41,178 nt of DNA, taken from positions 1 to 41,178 of the forward strand of contig SXOD01000047.1 in assembly GCA_005776885.1 (NCBI GenBank), given 5' to 3'. Of this stretch, positions 1 through 7,430 are shown piece by piece; within the stretch, counting starts at the first letter, position 1, and every line of letters starts with the position of its first letter. Both the position numbers and the translations under genes were made by a program. A model generated the notes under the pieces. It made no database searches. It saw only the letters and a list, made by a program, of their open reading frames with translations, and was not told where the DNA came from. Source of the DNA: Planctomycetia bacterium. GTDB lineage: Bacteria > Planctomycetota > Phycisphaerae > Phycisphaerales > SM1A02.

Positions 1-1170
<1,170 letters not shown>

Positions 1171-1240
1171 CCCAAGCACTGGCGCGGATGCCAGGGGCGC
1201 GACGCCGGGCCGGGCGAGCTCACACCCAAGGTCCGCACCG

Positions 1241-1289
1241 GGTTATCGGTGGAAATGTGCCCCTGAAGGGCACATTTCCACCGATAACC
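1241..1289. repeat. 49-bp perfect palindrome with 5-nt loop between convergent genes
   Basis: Bases 1241-1262 and 1268-1289 are exact reverse complements (22 bp each, arm beginning GGTTATCGGTGG) around the loop CTGAA. The element lies between the 3' ends of dnaE2 (plus) and the transglutaminase-like gene (minus), so one possible role is a bidirectional terminator. No run of T follows either arm, and the arms are longer and less G+C-rich than ordinary terminators. A short mobile palindromic element of the REP or MITE kind is the alternative. No second copy was noticed in the window. It is the only notable object in the 137-bp gap 1171-1307. Confidence 0.8.
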
Positions 1290-1307
1290 GGGCCAGAAAA
1301 GTGGACG

Positions 1308-2489
1308 TCAGTCCGGCGTGCCCTTGCCTCGGGAGATCACCTGCACCCTGACGGAATCGAAGACGCCACCATTGGGGTCGATGCCACCCGCGGCGCGCCA
1401 GCCCCAGATGGCCGGCGCGGAAATCGGCGCCTGCGTGTCACCGGGAGGCAGGAATGAGTGGGCGATCGGGAGTCGAATGCCATCGTCAAAATCGACCTCT
1501 CCATGGTGCTTCCAATCGCGGTTGACGGGCCAGTTCCGGACACCCGAGCCGCGCATCGCCAGAGGGTCAAACTGGATCCACCCCGAACCCGGAAGGAAGT
1601 ACTCGCCCCACGAGGTGAGTCGGGTCTTCGCATTCTTGCCAGTCTCCTCAAGGATCCCGACGACCGGTCGCGCCGGAACTCCCCCGGCGCGCAACGCGGC
1701 CACACACACGCAGACCAGATCGTGGCGAGAGCCCGCGCCCGCCGTCGCCGCCGCGAGCGCACCTTGCAGCGAAAACCCCCGGAACTGCCCTCGCTCGCCG
1801 ACCACGCCCTCCGAGTCGACATTTCGGAACAGGGCGATCGCCGCCTTGATGATCTCCTTCGCCGCCGACTGCACGGGGATCGATCGTGGCGATTGCCCCT
1901 GCGTCACCTCCTGGATGAACTCTGCGAAGGCAGGCGCATCGCACTCGATGAACGGCTCTGGCTTGAGCGCCGATGCGGCCTCGGCCGGCCACTCGCGCGG
2001 CCACGCGATCGTCGCCGCTGCGGTCTCGTCCAGTTCGCATTCCCAGACTTGCTGCCGCCACGAGAGGTCAAACCGCGTGTGCTGGCCAGTGAACTTCCCG
2101 CAATCAGCCACCAGGACGGGGACGCTTCCTGGGAGCGACTCGGCACGAATCGGCACCTGCGCAACCTGGCTCCCGCCGGTGTCGCCCAGCAGCGTGGCCT
2201 GGCACTTCGGGCTCATGACGTCCACCTGCGAAAGCGAATCACTCGTGATGAGCGGCAGCTCGATCGCGTGCTGCTCGAGGTGCAACATGTCGGGGCGACC
2301 GTCTGTCCCGCTGTTGAACAAGAGCGTCACGGAATACTGCACGTCATAGACACGCGGGTTGCCTCGCACGAGCGGTAGCAGTGGGGGTCGACCCTGCGGC
2401 GAACTGGGGTCCTGCGCCATCGCGGTCACGGCGACCGTCATCGCGACCGCGGCGACCGCAAACGCTCCGATCGTGTGCGACTCAGCCAA
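1308..2489 (-). CDS. Exported transglutaminase-fold protein, probably catalytically dead
   Basis: 393 residues. Translation appears to start at TTG (2487-2489), overlapping the last 8 bases of mlaE, with GGAG five bases upstream; no in-frame ATG or GTG would leave a full signal peptide. The N-terminus is a signal peptide (hydrophobic segment, then 'VTAMAQDPS'), so the protein should be exported. About residues 215-310 align with the bacterial transglutaminase-like core: 'LRAGGVPARPVVGI' and 'WGEYFLPGSGWIQFDP'. In this family the nucleophile Cys sits about 19 residues before the Arg of 'GxPAR', and the His directly precedes the 'xW.E' strand. Here these positions read Arg ('AGSRHDL') and Thr ('LTSWGEY'); only the Asp of 'FDP' remains. 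A binding or structural role is inferred. It is co-transcribed with the MlaE-type permease. Confidence 0.8.
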   Translation of the reverse strand: MAESHTIGAFAVAAVAMTVAVTAMAQDPSSPQGRPPLLPLVRGNPRVYDVQYSVTLLFNSGTDGRPDMLHLEQHAIELPLITSDSLSQVDVMSPKCQATLLGDTGGSQVAQVPIRAESLPGSVPVLVADCGKFTGQHTRFDLSWRQQVWECELDETAAATIAWPREWPAEAASALKPEPFIECDAPAFAEFIQEVTQGQSPRSIPVQSAAKEIIKAAIALFRNVDSEGVVGERGQFRGFSLQGALAAATAGAGSRHDLVCVCVAALRAGGVPARPVVGILEETGKNAKTRLTSWGEYFLPGSGWIQFDPLAMRGSGVRNWPVNRDWKHHGEVDFDDGIRLPIAHSFLPPGDTQAPISAPAIWGWRAAGGIDPNGGVFDSVRVQVISRGKGTPD

Positions 2490-3318
2490 ACACGCTCCGA
2501 TCAGGTCCGTAGATCATGACCCACAGCGTATTCAGGAAGCTCGCCAACACCAAGTTGATCGCGATGATCGCCAGGAAGGAGTACACGAAGGCATTCGTCG
2601 CCGCCCGGCCGACTCCCGCCGCACCCTGCGTGCAGATGAACCCCATGTAGCACGAGATGAGGCCGATGGCCAGGCCAAACACCGACGCCTTGATCAGTCC
2701 AGTGATCGGCGGCCAGGCATCCAGGAGGTCGGCGGTGAAAAACCAGTAGTCCGCGTTGGCCACGCCGAAGACCTTGACGGTGATGAACCAGGCCCCGAGC
2801 GCCCCCAGTGCGTCGGAGTAGACCGTGAGGATCGGTGCCATCACGATGCACGCCACGACACGTGGCGCCACGAGGATGCGCAGGGGGTCGGCATCCATCG
2901 CCTCCATGGCATCCAGCTGCTCCGTGATTCGCATGGTGCCCAGCTCTGCGGCCAATGCACCACCCACGCGACCCGCGATCATCACCGCCGCCAGCACGGG
3001 CCCGATCTGCTTCGTGACGGCGATGTTGATGACGCCGCCGAGCCGATCGCCTTGCCCCAGTGCCTCAAACTGGGTGTAGGTCTCCAGGGACAAGATCATC
3101 CCGATGAAGGCGCCGGTGATCGCCACCACGATCACGCTCTGCACACCGACCGTGAGCAGTGGCCCGGAGAGTTGGCTCCATCGAAGGCACCCAACAGGGT
3201 GGCGGAACAGGCGGCCGAACACGGCGCCGACAAACGAGGTGAATCTCCCGAAGGCGCTGAGGTTGTCGTGGACAAGCCACCCGATCCTGGTGATGGCATC
3301 GCGTGGGATCGCCTGCAT
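2482..3318 (-). CDS. mlaE: MlaE/YrbE-family ABC transporter permease
   Basis: 278 residues from the ATG at 3318. MlaE is the membrane permease of the Mla phospholipid/hydrophobic-molecule transporter of diderm envelopes. The signature is clear: 'QIGPVLAAVMIAGRVGGALA' followed by 'AELGTMRITEQLDAMEAMD', then hydrophobic segments to the C-terminus; about five or six membrane segments are apparent. I chose 3318 because TACCCT lies exactly six bases upstream, matching the leaderless pattern elsewhere in the window, and because the protein then begins close to the family core. A start at 3351 would add 11 residues and has AGGA about eight bases upstream. The partner ATPase (MlaF) and MCE protein (MlaD) are not adjacent. 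The downstream neighbour is the degenerate transglutaminase, overlapping by 8 bases, an unusual partner for MlaE. Confidence 0.92.
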   Translation of the reverse strand: MQAIPRDAITRIGWLVHDNLSAFGRFTSFVGAVFGRLFRHPVGCLRWSQLSGPLLTVGVQSVIVVAITGAFIGMILSLETYTQFEALGQGDRLGGVINIAVTKQIGPVLAAVMIAGRVGGALAAELGTMRITEQLDAMEAMDADPLRILVAPRVVACIVMAPILTVYSDALGALGAWFITVKVFGVANADYWFFTADLLDAWPPITGLIKASVFGLAIGLISCYMGFICTQGAAGVGRAATNAFVYSFLAIIAINLVLASFLNTLWVMIYGPDRSVFG

Positions 3319-3324
3319 GCGGGA

Positions 3325-3330
3325 AGGGTA
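3325..3330 (-). promoter_or_regulatory. Putative -10 box (TACCCT) of leaderless mlaE promoter
   Basis: TACCCT on the minus strand, then six bases, then the ATG at 3318. Transcription would begin at or next to the start codon. No recognisable -35 element and no Shine-Dalgarno sequence. Same geometry as at least eight other genes in the window. Confidence 0.5.
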
Positions 3331-3380
3331 GCCGCGGGTCGGGGCCAGCATTGGGGTCCTGCAAACCGAGAGGCCGTGAT

Positions 3381-3412
3381 GGCGAAGCGACGCGGCGGCG
3401 AAGCGACGCGGT
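3381..3412 (+). repeat. 16-bp tandem duplication (two copies)
   Basis: Two adjacent 16-base copies, GGCGAAGCGACGCGGC at 3381-3396 and GGCGAAGCGACGCGGT at 3397-3412, differing only in the last base. They lie in the 307-bp gap 3319-3625 upstream of mlaE. Apart from this repeat, the mlaE -10 candidate and the hairpin at 3506-3542, I see nothing in that gap. Probably slippage-derived; no function inferred. Confidence 0.7.
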
Positions 3413-3505
3413 GAGGCGGCGAGTCCCTCCCCAACTCAGGCCAGATCGGGCCTCTCAGGGGTCGATTCTGGCCTGGGTTCGCCTGGTGCCGCCACCCACA
3501 ATGGA

Positions 3506-3542
3506 GCGCGCCGAGCCCCCCGTCGTGAGGTGCTCGGCGCGC
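3506..3542 (-). terminator. Candidate hairpin downstream of the lamin-tail-like gene
   Basis: Inverted repeat: GCGCGCCGAGC at 3506-3516 pairs with 3532-3542 (11 bp, all G+C except one A-T pair) around a 15-nt loop. It lies about 85 bases after the stop of the minus-strand gene ending at 3626. No T-tract follows, so intrinsic termination is uncertain. Confidence 0.35.
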
Positions 3543-3625
3543 CTTGTTGGTTGCCCGCGACGACGAATCGTGCGGTTCCAATGCGGGTTGTCACGGGAAG
3601 GTGCGCCAGCACCCACCCGCTGGCG

Positions 3626-5848
3626 TCAGGGGCAGGCGCCCCACGAGCCCAGGAGCGCGGCGAGGTCTGCACCGTCAACCTGGCCATTGTGGTCGATGTC
3701 GCCCAGCGGCTTGGCTTCGCCCCAGCTGCTGAGCACGACGGCCAAGTCCTGACCATCCACGACCCCACTGTTGTCCAGGTCGGCCGCGCAGCTTGGCTCC
3801 TCGCAGTCAACGTTTGCGGCGCCTGCGGTGTCCGCGCCGCCGAGAACGTCAAACTGCCCGATGTTCCAGCAACCGGTGTCCTGGCAGCGCCAAGCCTGCC
3901 CGGGCACGAAGGTCGTGTCGGGTCCGACCTGCTGGTCGGAGTAGGCCCATTCGGTGCCCGTCGGCGGGACAGTGATCGACTCCACGAGGGCCACTTCATC
4001 CACGATGGCCGTCCACGGCGTGGAGTCCAGGACGCCGTCATCGTTCGTGTCCAGGTCCGTGGCAACCGCGGCGGTCGAGCCGGACACCAGGAAGAAGGTG
4101 AGGTTGTCGCTGTTCTCCAGCCAGTTGGAAGCCACACCAGAGGAGACGTCGGGCGTTCCAAGCGTCATGCCGGTATTGCCGATGAGAAGCGTCCCGTCTT
4201 CCGGGATCGTCGCTGCGGCCAGGCTGAACGCCTGCTCAACGGTGCCGCTGAGCGTCGTGCCGCCATCGCCGATGACGATGATGGTGAGGTCCGTGAGTGC
4301 CGTGCCGGGTGCGCCGCCGATCTCGATGTACTCGTCGGTGTCAGTGCTTGACTGGTCAATCCGGATCTCGTTGAAGTACACGGCTCCGCGGTCGCAGACC
4401 GAGGTGGTGGAGCCGCACGAGATGGCTGCCTGGTCCACACACGCCTGATCCCAGCCGGTGGAGCAGCAGGCGGGATCGACGCTGCAGACCGCCGTGCAGC
4501 AATTGGAGTGGCTGCAGTAGGGTTCGGCGTGGACCGCATCGCAGGCGCCGGCCGTCGCCTCGCCGCATTCCAGGATGGGGTAGGCGCTGCACGCGAGGTT
4601 CACGTCGCCGGGAGTGTCGCCGCCCGCCGTCGTGTTGAATGCGCCGACCACCCAGTCGCCAGACGTCTCACAGCGAGCGACCTGGCCAGGGGCGTAGTTC
4701 CCGTCCGGCCCAATGATGGGGGAGGCGTAGACGAGGGTCGTGTCCAGCCCAACGACCGACAGCTGGTCGAAGACGTTTGTCCAAGGCACGAAGTCCAGGA
4801 TCCCGTCATCGTTCGTGTCGAGGTCCTGGTCCATGGTTCCCGTGAATCCAGCCACCAGATAGATGGAAATGTTGTCGGCGTTCTCGAAGTTGAGCTCGCC
4901 CGCCGCCGTGACATAGTCAGCGATGGCCAAGGTGAACGTCGGCTCGGCCACCAGGAGGCGGCCATCCGACGGGATCGTCGCCAGCGACAGGTCCGTGATG
5001 GACTCGATGCGGCCCTGCGCATCGGCCGGGGTCCCGTCCGTCGGGGTGTAGTCGCCGATGACAACCAGCGTCACTCCGGCCAGCGACGCGCCGGCGGCAC
5101 CAGTGATCTCCACGTACTCGTCGTTGTCGGTGCTCTGCTGGTCGATCCGGATCTCGGCCAGTTGGTATGCGCCGCCCGCACCGCCGCACTCGGGGTTTGG
5201 TGCGCCGGGGGTGTCGCCTGCCGGATCGTCACCGAGTGGCTTCCACTCGCCATCGCTCAGGCAGCGGTATGCCGCCGGCGGGGAACCGGCACCGCTGGGA
5301 CCCACGAGCTGCGGCTCGTAGTAGTAGAAGTCGGAGCCGATGCCGTCAGACGGTTGCGTCGCCACGAAACACACGCCGTCGACCATCGCGCTCCAGGGCG
5401 TCAGGTCGAGCACGCCGTCATCGTTGGCATCCAGGTCCATCCCCTCGGACCCAGTGAAGTTGCTCACCAGCAGGTGGGTGGTGTTGTCGGGAGACTCCAG
5501 ATTGAAGGAGCCGTACTGGTCCGCCGTCCCCAACGTGTACGTCGCCTCGGCGAGCACGAAGTAGCCGCTTGCGGGGATCGCGCCAGTCAGTTGAACCGCG
5601 ACTTCGACGTATCCGTTCTGGAGCGGCGGGAACGCGAAGTCATCGTCACCAATCACCACGTACCAGTACCCGTCGAGCGACTGCCCCGGCACGCCCATGA
5701 TCTCGACATATTCGTTGAGGTCAACACCGAGCTCATCCACCCGAATCTCGCTCAGCTGCGGGTCCGTCTGGGCCAGCGCCGAAGCCGCGATCGGGAGCGA
5801 GAGGACAGCGCCGCAAAGGGACAACACTCTGGTCATTCGGGTCTCCAT
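3626..5848 (-). CDS. Secreted protein: three lamin-tail-like modules, Cys-rich segment, dockerin-like C-terminus
   Basis: 740 residues from the ATG at 5848. TACCTT lies seven bases before that ATG, fitting leaderless transcription; an in-frame ATG at 5836 with GGAG six bases upstream is the alternative. A signal peptide ('LCGAVLSLPIAASALAQ') precedes three homologous modules of about 200 residues, each opening with 'EIR(V/I)D......(N/D)EY(V/I)EI.G' and carrying 'VVIGD' or 'IVIGD', like lamin-tail-type beta domains of secreted planctomycete proteins. Each contains a 'D(L/T)(D/N)(A/T)NDDG(V/I)LD' calcium-like loop. A Cys-rich insert ('YCSHSNCCTAVCSVDPACC' then 'GWDQACVDQAAISC') separates modules two and three. 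The C-terminus has two dockerin/EF-hand-like loops ('DLDNSGVVDGQDL', 'DIDHNGQVDGADL') and ends 'LLGSWGACP', probably a sorting or anchoring module. No catalytic domain seen; substrate unknown. Confidence 0.82.
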   Translation of the reverse strand: METRMTRVLSLCGAVLSLPIAASALAQTDPQLSEIRVDELGVDLNEYVEIMGVPGQSLDGYWYVVIGDDDFAFPPLQNGYVEVAVQLTGAIPASGYFVLAEATYTLGTADQYGSFNLESPDNTTHLLVSNFTGSEGMDLDANDDGVLDLTPWSAMVDGVCFVATQPSDGIGSDFYYYEPQLVGPSGAGSPPAAYRCLSDGEWKPLGDDPAGDTPGAPNPECGGAGGAYQLAEIRIDQQSTDNDEYVEITGAAGASLAGVTLVVIGDYTPTDGTPADAQGRIESITDLSLATIPSDGRLLVAEPTFTLAIADYVTAAGELNFENADNISIYLVAGFTGTMDQDLDTNDDGILDFVPWTNVFDQLSVVGLDTTLVYASPIIGPDGNYAPGQVARCETSGDWVVGAFNTTAGGDTPGDVNLACSAYPILECGEATAGACDAVHAEPYCSHSNCCTAVCSVDPACCSTGWDQACVDQAAISCGSTTSVCDRGAVYFNEIRIDQSSTDTDEYIEIGGAPGTALTDLTIIVIGDGGTTLSGTVEQAFSLAAATIPEDGTLLIGNTGMTLGTPDVSSGVASNWLENSDNLTFFLVSGSTAAVATDLDTNDDGVLDSTPWTAIVDEVALVESITVPPTGTEWAYSDQQVGPDTTFVPGQAWRCQDTGCWNIGQFDVLGGADTAGAANVDCEEPSCAADLDNSGVVDGQDLAVVLSSWGEAKPLGDIDHNGQVDGADLAALLGSWGACP

Positions 5849-5855
5849 GGGGACA

Positions 5856-5861
5856 AAGGTA
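5856..5861 (-). promoter_or_regulatory. Putative -10 box (TACCTT) of the lamin-tail-like gene
   Basis: TACCTT on the minus strand followed by seven bases and the ATG at 5848, the TANNNT-N6/7-ATG geometry of leaderless transcripts. No clear -35. Confidence 0.45.
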
Positions 5862-5942
5862 GCCCGATAACGGAGGCATGCAAGGCAACTGCCACAGACT
5901 TCATCGATTCCTTGCACAGCGTGCCCGAGTTCAGGAGTCCAG

Positions 5943-5986
5943 CCCAGCCCTTCCCAGTCCAGCCCATCCCAGCCCAGCCCAGCCCC
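5943..5986 (-). repeat. G-run tract with strong G-quadruplex potential
   Basis: The minus strand carries eight runs of three or more G in 44 bases. Five of them (5963-5986) are separated by only two bases each (CT or AT), a textbook G4 pattern; on the plus strand it reads as CCCAG pentamers. It sits between the ompA-like terminator (5992-6030) and the promoter at 5856-5861, about 100 bases upstream of that -10 box. With the terminator, it is the only feature noted in the 211-bp gap 5849-6059. Confidence 0.75.
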
Positions 5987-5991
5987 AAACA

Positions 5992-6030
5992 ACCGCCCCC
6001 GCGCCGTGCAAGGCACGGAGCGGGGGCGGT
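5992..6030 (-). terminator. Rho-independent-type terminator of the ompA-like gene
   Basis: An 18-bp stem with one mismatch (5992-6009 against 6013-6030) and a 3-nt loop begins 30 bases after the ompA-like stop codon. On the minus strand the hairpin is followed by TTGTTT. Orientation and position fit an intrinsic terminator for the gene ending at 6060. Confidence 0.75.
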
Positions 6031-6059
6031 GAGTTCAGACGTGCGGCGGTGACGAGTTC

Positions 6060-6899
6060 TTACTTGGTCGGCTCGTCGTCAGCGACCGGGGCTGGGGTCG
6101 TGCTGATCGACTCCTCGACGATCACGGCCTCGACCACGATCGGCATCGGGCGGAGGAAGAGTTCGACGCGGCGATTGCCCGAAGCGCCCTTCGGCCCATT
6201 GGCGACCGCCGGGCGGAACTCGCCGTAGCCAGCCACCTGGAATCGGTTGGGAATGATGCCGTCGGCGACGAGCGCGTCACGCACGGAGATCGCTCGGTGC
6301 GCCGAGAGGTGAACGTTCGTCGGGTGGGCCTGTCGGGTGGCGGCGCGCTTGATCGGGGAGTTGTCGGTGTGGCCAACAACGACGATTTCCAGATTGGCGG
6401 CATCGCCGGAGTCGAGGACCGGAGCGAGCTTCTTCAGGATCGACTTGGCCTCGGGCTTGAGTTCAACCGATCCAAGGTCGAAGGTGAAATCAGAGGCGAA
6501 CTGCAGCATCCCGAGCTTCGCGTTGAAGGTGAGGATGTCTGGATACTGCGCGGCGAGCGCGGCGAGGGCCGAGTTCACTTCCGGCGACAGCACGCCAAAG
6601 TCAAGGCTGGAGACGCGGGAGAGCAGCGCCTCGTAGTCGGCAAGGAGCTTCTCGACATCGCGACCTTCGCCGGCACGCAGCGAGTCCAATCGCTCCAGGT
6701 CGGCGGCCGCTTGCGCCAGTTGGGTACGGAGGCGCGACTCGTTGGCGCGAGTGACCTCAAGGTCCTGCTGCATGCCGATGAGCTGCTGCTCCTGGCTGCG
6801 GTAGGCGGTGCGAAGTTCGTCGTACTTCTCCTGTGGAATGCAGGCGGAGAGGGCGAACGCGATGATCGGGGCGGCAACGAGCAGGGTGGCGGTGCGCAT
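6060..6899 (-). CDS. OmpA-family peptidoglycan-binding lipoprotein
   Basis: 279 residues from the ATG at 6899, which has AAAGGA nine bases upstream; a start further out would place 20 residues before the signal sequence. The signal peptide ends in a lipobox ('FALSAC', Cys20), so the mature protein is lipid-anchored. Residues about 25-75 are a predicted coiled coil rich in Glu, Gln and Arg. The C-terminal OmpA/MotB domain shows 'LEIVVVGHTDNSPI', 'LSAHRAISVRDALVADGI', 'VAGYGEFRP' and 'GNRRVELFLRP'; the Asp and Arg that bind diaminopimelate are present. This implies an envelope with peptidoglycan and an outer membrane, like Pal-type anchors. No tol or pal neighbours are present. It has its own terminator and is divergent from the Minf_1886 gene. 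Confidence 0.88.
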   Translation of the reverse strand: MRTATLLVAAPIIAFALSACIPQEKYDELRTAYRSQEQQLIGMQQDLEVTRANESRLRTQLAQAAADLERLDSLRAGEGRDVEKLLADYEALLSRVSSLDFGVLSPEVNSALAALAAQYPDILTFNAKLGMLQFASDFTFDLGSVELKPEAKSILKKLAPVLDSGDAANLEIVVVGHTDNSPIKRAATRQAHPTNVHLSAHRAISVRDALVADGIIPNRFQVAGYGEFRPAVANGPKGASGNRRVELFLRPMPIVVEAVIVEESISTTPAPVADDEPTK

Positions 6900-6939
6900 C
6901 GGGTGAAATCCTTTCAGTGTGCGGGGCGAGGCCGACGCG

Positions 6940-6945
6940 AGTCTA
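6940..6945 (-). promoter_or_regulatory. Putative -10 box (TAGACT) of the ompA-like gene
   Basis: TAGACT on the minus strand, about 40 bases before the ATG at 6899. This would give a leadered transcript, consistent with the AAAGGA ribosome-binding site before that ATG. No good -35 at 16-18 bases. Confidence 0.35.
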
Positions 6946-6981
6946 CACAAGGTTTTCAACTGGTTTTCCCGGTGAATCGGC

Positions 6982-6987
6982 TAGAAT
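6982..6987 (+). promoter_or_regulatory. Putative -10 box (TAGAAT) of leaderless Minf_1886 gene
   Basis: TAGAAT, then exactly six bases, then the ATG at 6994. There is no room for a Shine-Dalgarno sequence. Confidence 0.55.
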
Positions 6988-6993
6988 TCCCCC

Positions 6994-7362
6994 ATGGTCG
7001 TCCAGACGGCACCCTACCGGCCCGAGGCATTCGAGTTTGTCCGCGATGGCATCGGGCACACCGTCGCGATCCTGAACCGAGCGACGGAGTCGGGGGAATC
7101 CCGGCACGTCTCGGGGCAGGAGTTGTGCATGGGACTGTGCGACTTGGCCAAGGACCGCTACGGGCCGCTGGCGCGGGCGGTGTTGGCCTCGTGGAACGTT
7201 CACCGGACCGAAGACTTCGGGAGGATCGTTTTCAAGCTGGTCGAGGCCGGTTTGCTCTCCACGACGGAGCGCGACACCCTGGACGACTTCCGCGGGGTCC
7301 TGGACTTTGACGAGACTTTCGCCCGCCAAGAAGTGCACTCTCGGGTCCTGGGCTCCAACTGA
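6994..7362 (+). CDS. Minf_1886 family protein (Verrucomicrobia/Planctomycetes-restricted)
   Basis: 122 residues, cytosolic, no signal or membrane segment. The sequence matches my memory of the Minf_1886 family (TIGR04138), a short protein shared by Verrucomicrobia and Planctomycetes: 'FEFVRDGIGHTVAIL', 'HVSGQELCMGLCDLAKDRYG', 'ARAVLASWNVHRTEDFGRIV', 'FKLVEAGLL' and 'DDFRGVLDFDETF'. Length is usual for the family. Its function is unknown; I infer none. The ATG is fixed by the TAGAAT box six bases upstream. The gene is monocistronic, divergent from the ompA-like lipoprotein and convergent with ffh 68 bases away. Confidence 0.85.
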   Translation: MVVQTAPYRPEAFEFVRDGIGHTVAILNRATESGESRHVSGQELCMGLCDLAKDRYGPLARAVLASWNVHRTEDFGRIVFKLVEAGLLSTTERDTLDDFRGVLDFDETFARQEVHSRVLGSN

Positions 7363-7430
7363 CAGGTTGGCCACCGAACGGGGTCCTTCCGCCGGGCTGC
7401 CCAGCGCTGCGCCCCTGACGCCGCCGCCCG

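Noticed and set aside
3319-3351. Upstream ATG of mlaE at 3351
   Set aside because: It would add 11 residues outside the family core, and the ATG at 3318 has TACCCT exactly six bases upstream. AGGA before 3351 keeps it as a minor possibility.
5849-6016. N-terminal extension of the lamin-tail-like protein
   Set aside because: The extension translates the G-run tract and part of the ompA-like terminator into a repetitive 'GLGWDGLDWEGLGW' string placed before a clear signal peptide.
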